Positions 24,601 to 35,157 of a stretch of 64,000 nt of DNA are shown here, piece by piece; within the stretch, counting starts at the first letter, position 1, and the number at the start of each line of letters is the position of its first letter. Where the stretch lies: positions 1 through 64,000 of the forward strand of contig MBPM02000065.1 of the NCBI GenBank assembly GCA_001695595.3, in the 5' to 3' direction. The notes beneath the pieces were generated by a model. It did no database searches and was not told where the DNA came from. It was given only the letters and a program-made list of their open reading frames with translations. The stretch comes from Plasmopara viticola (taxonomy: Eukaryota; Oomycota; Peronosporomycetes; Peronosporales; Peronosporaceae). A program made the position numbers and the translations under genes.

Positions 24601-25155
24601 AAAGCTCAAAAGCCAGTGAGACTGAGATAGCTGACTGAGCACTAGACATCATCGTAAGTCCAGCATAGTAATGCAAAGCCGCACTTGCCGCGATCGCTCT
24701 CAGAATTTTTGCTCGCCTTTATGCACTGCACGATCCGTAAAGACAATCGGGGAAAAAGAAACAAAAGCCAAGTCTACTTGCAAACGAGACGATCGAATTA
24801 GCCACGCTAGGATGAACTGCCAGATTATTACTTGATGGATTGAGTTTCCAGCACCGTAAAACATACGTAAGATCCGCTAGATACCAGCCTCTCCATTTCG
24901 AACGCGCTGTAGGGCTCGTTTCGCACTAATATTCGACCGGTAAACGCGAGTGATACAAATGTGACGACAACTTTTTTATGAGCACAGCCTAGATTGCTTA
25001 GTCATTTGCATACATTACGATGACAGGCTTTCTATATAAACCGAAACACCGTTGCACCGAAGCAGCTGCAATCTTGTGTTTCAGCATACTTAACGACACT
25101 TGAGCACGGGCCTTCTTCGAGCTCATTTTTGGCGTAAATGGACTAAATGTTCTGA
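21623..25155. other. gene-poor region
   Basis: No intact gene is supported. Open frames are short and lack domains. The block contains an imperfect tandem repeat at 23.05-23.26 kb and scattered AT-rich DNA. The first 100 or so bases upstream of 21622 would carry the RMC1 promoter. The rest is probably old transposon debris, but no transposon protein could be read. Confidence 0.5.
23053..23255. repeat. imperfect tandem repeat, about 100-bp unit
   Basis: Two neighbouring segments (about 23053-23152 and 23151-23255) share an ordered series of blocks. These include a variant of AACAGCTCGATCTGCC, then CTAAGCATGCGCA, then an ACAAT...TTCTTTT/TATTAAAGAGC block and AGAAGCGTC. Many substitutions separate the copies, so the duplication is old. 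It may derive from a terminal repeat of a transposon. Confidence 0.6.
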
Positions 25156-26077
25156 TGTGCATTTTTTTGTCCTGGAGATTTCGTGGAAATCCGCCTTGTA
25201 GACCATCCAATGGTTCCGTTTGTGTACCAGGCGGGAATAGATGCAGAGAAGGATGGCAAAGTGATAATTACGATGACTGGTGACTACATAGGGGAAGGCA
25301 TGATCTTTGTTGACAAAAAATTCTTAACCAATTCGATCAGCTTTTAAATTACTGCGGGGCAACCTTCCACACACGCGATACTACCGATCTCTTGTTTTTT
25401 TCAAAGATATTGCCATTGCTTTTCGCGCAGCTGGAAGAAGAACATAGCCTTCTCCTAAGGACTGATTGGGTCGTGTCTACAATAGCAAAAAAAGCTGAGC
25501 AGGCCTCTATACCAAAAACCTTTCAATGATAGACGTCTTGAGATATGTTATGCAACTTTGCAAAGCGATTGATAAGATCCGAGTTAGATTCTAGATCCAG
25601 GCTTCGCAAAATAAAAAAAACTGTTCAAATCTCTATCGGCAACAATGCATCAAAGTTTCTTATTACGAATCCCAAGCTTAAATATTGTGAGCCGGAAGAT
25701 CGGTATGTTGCACCTCAAAGAAAGGTAATTCTCAACTTTATTGACTTGACTTAATAATCTTATATTGCTTGTTAGACCTTGTGTTTAGATTTCACTATTG
25801 CCAATGCCTCCGATGTCGACAAGAGCCCAAGATACAGAAGCGGCTGATAGTCATCAAGCACTGACGAATAAGCTGATCCGCGCAGTGCGCTTTCCCCCCG
25901 AAAACATAAAGTGCAAAACGACAGACCGTGCTTCTCATGATATACATGATTGGATCGCTTCTGATGCGGGTAAAATTCGAGCTCTTTACGGATGGATACA
26001 AGAAGTAAGTAAAGATCACCGGCTGACTTGAATATGACACAATTTGTTTTTGCTTCACACAGATGCCGGTCTTTTAG
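25156..26077 (+). pseudogene. disrupted gene of unknown identity
   Basis: Coding-like segments follow one another in shifting frames. The first, from about 25168, includes HPMVPFVYQAGIDAE and TMTGDYIGEGMIFVD. The second, from about 25330, includes FDQLLNYCGATFH and LLFAQLEEEHSLLLRTDW. Then come IDVLRYVMQLCKAID and ASKFLITNPKLKYCEPED. The last segments are joined by splice-like introns, GTAATT..TTTAG near 25725-25790 and GTAAGT..CACAG at about 26005-26063, and a stop follows at 26077. The first two frame changes fall in A-runs, near 25320 and 25507, and each reads as one missing base. The FLITNP...PED segment weakly recalls the end of an RCK domain of potassium channels, but I would not name it on that. 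Either a decaying gene or a live gene with sequence errors. Confidence 0.45.
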
Positions 26078-28144
26078 TGGCAAGACGTGAGCTTTACCCA
26101 CACAGACACTGTATGTTACGTACCCAAGAGTCAAAGAAAATTTGTTGGGATGACGTGATAATTTTTAACAAACTTCACTTACTACAGGGAGCAGTCAAGC
26201 TTCAAATAAGCACCGTTCCGACATAGGGCACAAAAGGTTTTATACCACATACAGCAAGCAATTTTATCAGGTAACCCCCTGGCGTGCTTTCCGAACATTT
26301 ACACGGTGCAAACCTCTCGTGTTATGTTTTGCCAAGATGGATCCAATCAACTAAACCAACACTAAAATTGGTGGCTCACTAGAGTAGTGAAATAGCTCCA
26401 CCAATCGGTACGCGAGATGATACCCTCGTCAATCCGCATCATCATTCACATTTCTCTACAGTTTGTGCGATGGAAAACTTGCAAGTTTTTCCCATAATCA
26501 GTCAACAGTGTCACGCAGAATGACTAGAAAATGATGCTGCACAAATTGAAATTGCGATGCTATGGTTTGAAAATATTGCTTGCCAGACAATGCTGCTAGA
26601 CAACTTACCGCCGAAGCACTTGTATCCCTCAATGTCGCAGTCGGAAAATTAAACTTGAGCGCAAGAAACCTTATGCTTTACCCACAAACTGCAAATCGTC
26701 AGTCCCCCCCCCAACAAGGCTATCACTGCAGATCACACCGCCATAACAATGTACTGCCGCAATATTAATTCTATTTGAAATGTCTCGCCGGACTCCTAAA
26801 GCATGACGCATTGTTGGAAGCGATTTATCTTTCTGTGCTACAGCGATTGCGTTTATTTGCTCGGTGAGATGATGATGTCAGATGGAAGGGTTCGATAATC
26901 GCTTTTGCCAATGGTACGAATTGACAAAAGCCTAGGCTTGGAGCTAATAAGCACTAAAAATATGTTAGACTAAATCGCTCACATCTTAAAACCGGAACGA
27001 CGTGAGCGCCCAAAATTCTGCATCTACGCATGTAACGAAAGGCAGAAAATGCTTAGCAAATGAAAGGGTCAAATTATCATCAATATCACACCGATGCAGT
27101 CTCAAGCCCTTCCTAGGCTGTTATCGCTATGAAGTCAATTTTACTATACAAGGGGTTTAAGTAAGCCATAATAGGAGAAACAATGGAAATCATTATTCGC
27201 TTTTGGATTCCGGTGCTAGGATTTCTATTTCTAGCTTCCACCTTTGCAACGTGAATGTAAGTAGAAATAGGAGTGCGTTGGTAACAAGCACAACTTGTAT
27301 GAGATGCATGAACGGATTTTGAGTTTGCGATTTGGTGGGCCAAGTCGCTATACTTGGTATGGACTTTATGGCCACGGTAAAAGTTCGCTTGATCTGGCTA
27401 TTGGATTGTTGTGCTTATTCATTCAAATCCGTATCTATTTTTTCAAGAGCAGCCGCTATACGAAAAAATACAAAAACTTAAATACCCTAAAGTGGATGAC
27501 AACCGTCGATCTTGCCGTATCAATCAAACTGCCGCTGCGTACTAGGTCTTCAATCACACCATGAGACTTTCATTTGGAGCGCTGAATGTCTGCAGTTTAA
27601 GATTTCAGATGCACTATAGTTTTACGGATTGTCCCGAAGGCATAAGGACTCACTTGCGAAGCATGATTACCGTCTCTGAGATGATTCGCTGTGTACAACG
27701 GCAGAGAGTTTAACGTGTTTAAAATCCTATACTACGAGTGTCAGTGATCAGACAATGTACACACACACCTACGACTTGAAAATTTGTACCAAGACGACAG
27801 ATAAATATTTTTCAATACACTTTTATCAAGCAAATTGCCTAGCTTCCGTTTTCTATCAACTCGATCGCTAAGGTTTACAGGCTAAAAAATCTAAGTAAAG
27901 TATTAACGCGAAGTCGAAACTTGTGATGGATGGCCGATAAACGTGGCTGTGTTGTGTGCAATATCCGTGTTTGTCAAAACAATTTCAAGGCTGTAATAGC
28001 GCTTGGTCATGTTGGCTGGTCCAGCGGGGGCCGCGTTTGATGGGCGGTTGGTGGCCGAGTCGGGGAGAGCCCGACAGTGTCCATCAAGTTCAGTAGTTGG
28101 CGCCGCGAAATTCCAGAGTGGCTTAGAATTTTAAGTAGAAAATA
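26078..28144. other. intergenic, nothing supported
   Basis: No gene, RNA or clear repeat was recognised. It contains short open frames at 27.1-27.6 kb with no motif, and a C9 run near 26702. The right edge may include the 3' untranslated part of the LINE relic, whose exact end I could not place. Confidence 0.45.
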
Positions 28145-28304
28145 TTGATAGTAGCGCTCAACATGAAGTGCCACTGCCCATCTCAATTCGGGCTTGAACG
28201 TCTATCAGGTTGGCCGGGAACTCGTGAAAACGAATATTGTTCCGATGCATCCATAAGCAGCGTAGGACTACAGTCCGTACTATGTGGAAAATCACGAAGA
28301 GACT

Positions 28305-28598
28305 CTAGCCGTATTTGGACTTGGCCGGCGGTGTAGGTTCGACGCTGAACCACAGTATCGTTTCCCATCCGATTCTGGTCGAAAACAGCGCTTGGGAGGT
28401 GGCAAGCCAGTCTTTCCAACTTTCGACCGCAAACTCGCAGTACCAAAAGAGATGCGGAGCGGTTTCAAGCACGACGCAGTTGTGGTGGCACAAGCTCTGA
28501 ACATCTTGAAGATGTTGAAGGCGGTATCCGAGGTACAACGCGTTATGATGAAGTCTGTAGAGCAGGTCCGAGTAGACAGATAATACGTGTTCCCCCAT
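28305..28598 (-). pseudogene. LINE C-terminal zinc-binding region (zf-RVT type)
   Basis: The segment contains LCHHNCVVLETAPHLFWYC followed by a tryptophan-rich stretch (ESWKDWL). This is the pattern of the cysteine/histidine module found after the reverse transcriptase in many LINEs (CXXC...ETxxHLFxxC...W). The first cysteine pair is CHHNC, slightly altered. It lies in a different frame from the upstream polymerase fragments. Confidence 0.65.
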
Positions 28599-29394
28599 CT
28601 TGATGTCTCGGATTGGGCCGAGCCTCTGTCCACACCAAGGCGGGGAAGTGGCAAGTCCGAAACGTGGTAGCTGGATATCGCGGTCTGTATTCGAGCAACG
28701 CTAAGCTCAACTACTTCATAGGTGTCGAAGACCCAAGCGTGGAATACCGCGTGGCGCTGGCCTGCTTGAATCGGTCCAACCGGATATTCGGCGAGCGAAT
28801 TGAGAAGTCGATCAGCCTTGTTCAAGAAATTGGAACGAGAGCGTACGCTGGTGACCCGTTCCGGTGCAAGGTGGCTGAGAGATTGAGATAATCTCGCTGC
28901 CGTCACCGGTCGCTCACAAATCTGAAACAGATCTACAGGGCGGGGAATACCGTTGTTAGCCAGGAGAGTAACCAAATCGAGTGGCCGCGAGGTTCCTGCC
29001 AGTGTGCGGCCACAGTAGCTATAGGCGATGTCCGCGTTGTCCAGTATTGGCATTGTGAGCTTGTCGGACTTGATGTGGAGACGAGTGGCCTTTGCTTGAA
29101 AGCGAGTATGCCACGTGAATAGCACAAAGTGCCAGTAAGCTCCCAAGGCTGTCTAGCGGGAAGACCGTCGGGTGATCGCGTAATTCGGGCTGGTAGTCAC
29201 GGGTGCGTATAATATGTCGAAGTCCTTCATCCATGGAGCTACGGCTTGGTCGAAAAGGCTAATAACTGGGGCTGCCCGCAAGGGAATGGTTTTCCCTGGG
29301 GGGGTCCGTCCAGCTAATATTACCTTGAAGAGCATGGCAGCTGAAGGCTTTGGATCATATCGGGGATGGGAGTGAGACCCAGTCCATCTTTATG

Positions 29395-29856
29395 CTAGGT
29401 AATAAACCCTTGAGTCCTGGGAAGAGTGTTTAAGGCCTTAAACCGGCAAAGAAAGCGCAGAATTAGCTTTATAAGCTGGTCTTGGAATCCAGCTGAGGGA
29501 ACGTGACAGGCGCTAGCCGAAAACCACAGTATTGGCAGGATAATCTGTTCAAAGATCACTACCTGGCCACGTAGTGTGCGTGCCCGGTGAAGCCATAGAG
29601 AGCACTTGATTTTCATTTCTGTGAGTAAGTGCTGGCGTCGGTTAGCATAGCTGAGAGTCGGGCCGTAAAGTTTTCTTAATAGCTTAGCGCGCTCTGTGTT
29701 TCTAATCACAATCACTCCCAGCGCGGATAGAGACTGGCGTAATGGCTTGTTCTCATCGGACCAAGGGTGAAAGCGAAGTATAACTGTCATGTCCTTGTTG
29801 AACCGCATTCTTGAAGCCGCACAGAAGTCTGGCTTGAACTTTATTAGCACCGGCAC
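29395..29856 (-). pseudogene. LINE post-polymerase (thumb/connection) fragment
   Basis: This 153-codon open segment follows the polymerase in order. It has the helical pattern usually seen after the LINE reverse transcriptase, for example LSALGVIVIRNTERAK and RARTLRGQVVIFEQIILPILWF. It supports the element's orientation; no catalytic residue is expected here. Confidence 0.5.
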
Positions 29857-30053
29857 TCAGCAGCTCACAGTTTATAAACCGCTTATGCTAAATACCAAAA
29901 ATTCAAGATTAAATGGATTTATTCGAAAACGTCTAGCAATTACTTAATGCTCTATTAAGACTCTATGCAATAACTTCTGAGGTTGGCTTGAAATCAATTA
30001 GCTCCGGCGCCTAGCAGTTCACACCAAAAGTTGAAAGCTGCTTAAGCAAATTG

Positions 30054-30699
30054 CTATTGACTGAGAAAAAATTTGGTGTGCTTGAGGTCGGAAAGGAGTC
30101 CAGTGTAATCATCGGCAAAACTGATCACCGAGTGCGCTGTTTTCCCACTCAGTGAACCGTAATCCTTTAGTTTAACCCTCAGCAGGTTCAACAAAGGTTC
30201 AATAAAAAGCACAAAAAAAAGGTGGAGACAGGGGGGTCTCCCTGTCATTACCTGCGCCAAGCCTGAACGGCCTTAATGGTCGAACGTTGAACATGCGTTA
30301 TACCAGGATTCCTGGAAAAAGGACTCGGATCCATCGTCTGAACCTGTCGCCAAATCCAAAGTGCCTCAAGATCCTGTCAAGTGCTTCCCAAATGACACCA
30401 TCGAAAGCTTTGGCAAAGTCGAGAAAAATCGCACCGGCTGGTGACTCAACCTTGCCGAACAGCTGGGATAAGGCCTGAGTTCTTAGGTGCGCGTGCCGGA
30501 TATCCCATCCTGGAACAAACCCGTATTGGTCCGAATGCAGGAGGCTGTTAAGTATCGAGCCGAGACAATAGGCAAGAATCTTGGGTCCCAATTTAGCATT
30601 CACATCAAGGAGCGTGATCGGTCGATAGTTGCTAAGGACCTTGCGGCCGCCCTTTTTGCATAACAGCGAGACCTGAGCACGCCGCTGAAGTTTAGTCAT
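30054..30699 (-). pseudogene. LINE reverse transcriptase fragments
   Basis: Two adjoining segments carry polymerase motifs: NYRPITLLDVNAKLGPKILA, DQYGFVPGWDIRHA and FLDFAKAFDGVIWEALD in 30699-30298, then FVLFIEPLLNLLR and the catalytic box SFADDYTG in 30260-30054. The usual RQGDPLSP motif between them is corrupted and out of frame, around an A8 run at about 30212. The polymerase is recognisable but disrupted. Confidence 0.8.
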
Positions 30700-31359
30700 A
30701 CAGCCGCCGAAGTTTAGTCATACGACCGAGTCTAAGCTGGGCCGCGTAAACCACTACCAATATGCGGCTCCAGAGAGGGGGGTTGATCTTGAAGTGTTCG
30801 ACTGGAAGACCGTCGGGCCCAGGCTTTTTCCCAGTCGAAGTATGTATGTGATAGCGCCCAGTAAAAACGAGGTTGGTGTAAAGGGGCTATTCAAGAAAGC
30901 CTGGTCTTTTGGCGTCAGTCTGGCTGTGGTATGTTGCAGTATTCGAGAAAGCTTGATGCTGTTCCAATCTGGCTTAACGTGCCCAAACTCCCTGGTTGGA
31001 GAGCAGTAGACACCTGACCAATACGAAGAGAAGGCTTTGAAAGTTGGCTCGAGTTCTTCGGCTGACTCCACAGGATGTGCGTCTTGTGAAGGACTTGGGG
31101 TGGCCGAAAGAAGTACTTGGAGCAATGCTCAGTGTGTTCGAGGTCCGAGGCAAACTTCTGCTTGGACGCGTAGTGTGCCTGTTCATCCAGTTTTTCTATG
31201 AGCTTGGCTTTGGCGGACGCAAGCTGTCCAGAGTGGGTTGGTGGCCTGGGCATATTGTAACGCATTCACTCAAAGATCGAGATCTTCCCGTGTCCGTTGG
31301 CGCTCGTTCTTCTTGGATTGAAAGAGCTCCCTAGGAAGATCGAATCCTTCCACTTGCGT

Positions 31360-32050
31360 TCATCGAGAAGACAGCCAGGGTTGTACGAATTTCTTGCTGG
31401 GGCTCCGGAAAGATTCTGCAAGCTCGCATAGCGACTTGTGCAAGTATTCTTGCGCTTTCGGGATCTGGATGATCCAGGATGGACATTTCCAAGGGGACCT
31501 AGAAGGACGCTTGTAACACGAAGTACCAAGTCGGAATGAAATTCCAGCATGGTCTCCTGTTCCTACTAAGCCCCAGAAGTCATGATGTGCATCTTGAGTG
31601 GTCGAGTAGAAGAGTCTGGAGCTGACTAAGACGTCGTCGATTTGGGAGCTGCTGTTGGCGCTAGTTAATTCTTGAACTTCCGGATGCTGAAGACAACAGG
31701 CATCGACCAGGTGCAAGGTGCTTATCCAGTCCAGCAAGGCTTCCCGGCCTTGGACTCGGTTACGATCAGCTTGTCTCGCTTGGTCGAGTTGACTTGAGAG
31801 GGCTGTATTCAGGTCACCGAGTACCATGTGCTGAGAGTCCTCTTCAAAGGTGCGGGGGAGGGCTGCAAAGAAGTCCGATCGCTGGCTAGGCTGAACCGGA
31901 GCTGAATGTAGGTCACGACAGAGTCGCACTAGCAAATATCGGGGTAGTATTGCTATGGAGGAGACATGTCGGTTTGTGACGTCATGAAGGTTGCGTATGG
32001 GACACGAGAGTGTGAGAAGCAGCCCTACTCCATTGTGTACCGAGATTGGT
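31360..32050 (-). pseudogene. LINE endonuclease (EEP fold) fragment
   Basis: Motifs of an apurinic-like endonuclease are visible: PRYLLVRL, VLGDLNTAL, SQIDDVLVSSRLF (the usual RIDYIL position) and GTGDHAGISF. The GDLN and GDH motifs contribute active-site residues in this family. The upstream part, from about 32050, is in another frame, so at least one indel lies near 31940. Confidence 0.7.
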
Positions 32051-32201
32051 GATGTTATCTTGCGACCAGAAGCTTGGGTCCAGCTGTGAGGCCGTACTCT
32101 GGTGATGCTTCACTCGTTTAAGCGCATAAACGTTGTCTCTTGCAAACCCACAATGTGGAAGTTGTTTCAAAAGAAGTTCAGGGTACGATGTGCAACGTCA
32201 T

Positions 32202-33761
32202 TCAGACCATTTGCGATGATGAAAAAACCCTCTCAAGGTTCATTCCCCATCGGAGGTGAATGATTCTAGAGGGGGCTACCGAAGAAGCCCGGATTCGTAA
32301 GCACTCAATCGTGGAGCGAAGGTCTGCTGGAAGAGGCCATGCCAAAATGCGATTCTTTAAGGGCGACATTACTAAGTTGGCATGGGTCGTGTCATCACAT
32401 AGTATCCAGAGTTGGTGGGGCAGTGCCGATGCTACCTTCCCCGTAAGCGTGCTCAGCTTAAGCGGGTCTGCCAAGATACTGGGTGCAATAATGTGCAGAG
32501 CCAGATCCGCCTCCGCCAGCCGTAGCTTACGCCAGAATTGCTTTAGTCGGGACACAGCTGTCCCAGAACGGTCTGAAGATCGAGATCCTGCTGACCCGGA
32601 TAAAGCGTTGGACATTTGCTCAATCACACAGCATACCTCGGCCAGTGTACAAGGTTGCGTGGATATTTCGCAGAGGACGGCATGTCCGAAGGCTTTTGTG
32701 CGAAGGTGTTGGAAGCTGTCCTTCGCCGTGGTGTCGAACAAGACTCGATGAAGACTGGGCTGAGCTTGCGCCGATAAGATCACCATGTTTGGGTCAGTTT
32801 GCGAGCAAAGTAAACCCAAACGTTCTTCAATTGGTGCGCATAGTTCTTGAAGCGACATTTGTTCAATGTTGACTTGTCGAACCACCGCATCCATGGCCCC
32901 TTTCGTCGTCTCTAAAAGCTCAACATAGGAGGCTGTAGACTGCGGTGGTTTGTTGAGTTGTTCCACAGGATATAGTTCTAGTCCGAAAGAATAGGTCCAT
33001 CTAAGCCATCGCTCGATCATTCATACGAGTTAACCGATGCAATCATCGAGTACTCGGTTTGGGAGGGGGGGGGAGGCAGCGCAGATCCACCGCTGGATCT
33101 GCAATTGTGCCAAAGACAATGCGTTTTGGTCGTTTAATGCGATCCGGTGTGCGATTTGTGGCCTGGGTTGCGCCAATAGGAAATTCGGCAGTGCTGTCGT
33201 GAGGCCAAACTGACTTGTAATGATCGCATATTCGATTCCGTCCATAGAGCTGCGCTGGGAAGACTCGTCGTCAGATTGATCGCCAACTATGTGGCTTTCT
33301 TTCCGACGAAGAGACGTCGACCATCGCTCCACTATCGCTGGCGTCGCTCTTGTCATCAAATGTGGGCGGTATGCTGCCCATTTCGTCTTGGTCAGGACTG
33401 GGAGGCGCGGGCGTAGGCTGGCGAGCCTGGCCTCCCTTTCCTTAATAAAGGGTGGGACGACGCTCTTGAAGGCGCGGTTGCGGTATTGCACGATTGTGTA
33501 GCCTTGTCCAGTAAGTTGGATTTGGCGAAGTGGGACGCGGGTAGTGAGCATCACTGACGCTGGGGGTAACTTTTGGTTAATGAAGACCCGTCGGTTGCGG
33601 GAGCGAAGTATGAGCAGGTGTAAAAAACACCGGCGACGTGCCTTGGTTGACAAATTAGCCGTAGATGACGCCGTCCGTTGCGTCGTCGGGCAAGCGTTGA
33701 AGATCCACGTAATAGCAATGGGAGTACTTTGAGTATTATTGGACGTTGAACTTGCGACCAC
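32202..33761 (-). pseudogene. LINE ORF1-like region
   Basis: Two successive long open stretches (33761-33030 and 33020-32202) precede the endonuclease region, where ORF1 of an L1-type element is expected. They are arginine- and serine-rich with no certain zinc knuckle. The identification rests on position. A G9 run interrupted by single bases lies near 33061-33075. Confidence 0.4.
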
Positions 33762-34041
33762 AAATGGTCACAAATACAATTTCGTACAAAAGTCCTAATC
33801 GGTACACTGGAAAGTGATTCCAGCGTTGCGGAATGTCTTGAAGTCGTGGAGAGGCGCGAAAATTTGGCCCGGGGCGCGGTGTTGTGCAATTTTGGCACCA
33901 AGCTTTGTCGCGTTGGAGGCCCGTCATAGATGGAGAGTTTTTCGGAGTACTCACCACTGGTTTTGAATAAACGCAGGAAACTGTGGAGACGCGTGTACTG
34001 CGTCTCTAGTGCCGAAAAAGACACTGAACCCAAGACTAGTC

Positions 34042-34249
34042 GAAAAGGTACCTCAATACTCGGACACAGTGAAGGTGCAGCCTATAAAGTATGCTCTGTT
34101 CCACTCCACGTGTAATTAAGCTTTTTGTTGACTCTCACTTAAGCCAACACTAATGGAAAAGGTACCTCAATACCCGGACACACTGAAGGTGCAGCCTACA
34201 AAGTATGCTCTCTTCTACTCCACGTGGAATAAAGCTTTTTGTTGACTCA
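34042..34249. repeat. two tandem copies of a ~95-bp unit, 114-bp period
   Basis: Segments 34042-34137 and 34156-34249 are about 90% alike, beginning GAAAAGGTACCTCAATAC and ending GCTTTTTGTTGACTC. Differences are mostly single substitutions. The pair lies about 300 bp upstream, in the element's orientation, of the minus-strand LINE ORF1 region. It could therefore be tandem 5'-UTR monomers, or an unrelated local duplication. Confidence 0.85.
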
Positions 34250-35157
34250 CGTCAGTACGGCCTAGCGTCCTGATGGGTGAGTCGCACTACGATGTAGTCT
34301 AAGCGATATAAGTTGATAGCTTTCGGTAAGACTTAGCGCACTTCGTACTTGTCGTCTAAACTGTAGGCACCTAACTGTCTGAGTGACACGAACTGCGGGG
34401 GCGGGGGTGGAGGCTCGGCGCGACCCGGTGAACGGGGAAGGGCGGAGCGGGGCGACTTGACAACTGGGGCAGCGGACGAGCAAGCTTGGGCTTTAGGGTA
34501 GCTGGCAAATTGCGGAATACCAAAATGACATAACAATATCGCTATAGGTTCGCAAAATCATGTTTGATGGCTGATCTTGTTTTTGAAGAATACCATAGAT
34601 GACATAAACGATTCGAAGGACCATCGATCAACCACCTCAAATATGAAAACTCAAGGACTAATAAAAGCGAGCGGAGATGATATCTTATGAATAGCAAAGG
34701 CGAATCAGGTAAACGATGAAGCTGTTATCGTGAAACTGAGACAGATCGTCGATTAAATGATCAGATCAAGCACGATTCCAATACATCTCGACTTGAGACG
34801 CCGAGGCTAATGGGTAACAAGGAGGGAGAAAAAATTCCTCAAATTTTAAATCCCGCTAGTGGTCCTACTAAATGAGCACGGCTATTTAAGCTCACTGATT
34901 TGTTTAACTACTATCCACACTAAAGTTGATCAGCGTATCGAGCCTTGTGTGATCGGGCTCGAAGCAGAGGTCCTTCGAAGTGCTCTTATTTAAGCGTGTA
35001 ATGGTTACACTTCAGCAGCACTATTATGTGGCTAACATTGTGTATGACGTGGTCGAATTTTTTGCTTGCAACTCAACGTCACAATCATTTTATTGATTTT
35101 CTTACTGTCATGGATAATTTTTTAAAATGTTTTCCTACTTTTTAAACCCAATAAGTC
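34250..35157. other. intergenic between LINE relic and B-box gene
   Basis: It contains a GC-rich patch at about 34390-34460, proline-rich if read on the minus strand, without a recognisable domain. The remainder is AT-rich and would include the promoter and 5' UTR of the B-box gene starting at 35158. No other feature is supported. Confidence 0.45.

Larger units (their letters stand above)
28145..33761 (-). mobile_element. decayed non-LTR (LINE) retrotransposon
   Basis: On the minus strand, in 5' to 3' order, there are an ORF1-like region (33761-32202), an endonuclease region (about 32050-31360), a reverse transcriptase region (31125-29395) and a zinc-finger C-terminal region (28598-28305). 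This is the order of an L1-type LINE. The frame is broken many times by stops and indels, so the copy is inactive. No terminal repeats flank it, which argues against an LTR element. The outer limits are approximate; no poly(A) tail or target-site duplication was found. Confidence 0.8.

Noticed and set aside
27113..27564. Possible small gene at 27.1-27.6 kb
   Set aside because: Short overlapping frames on both strands with no motif or splice support.
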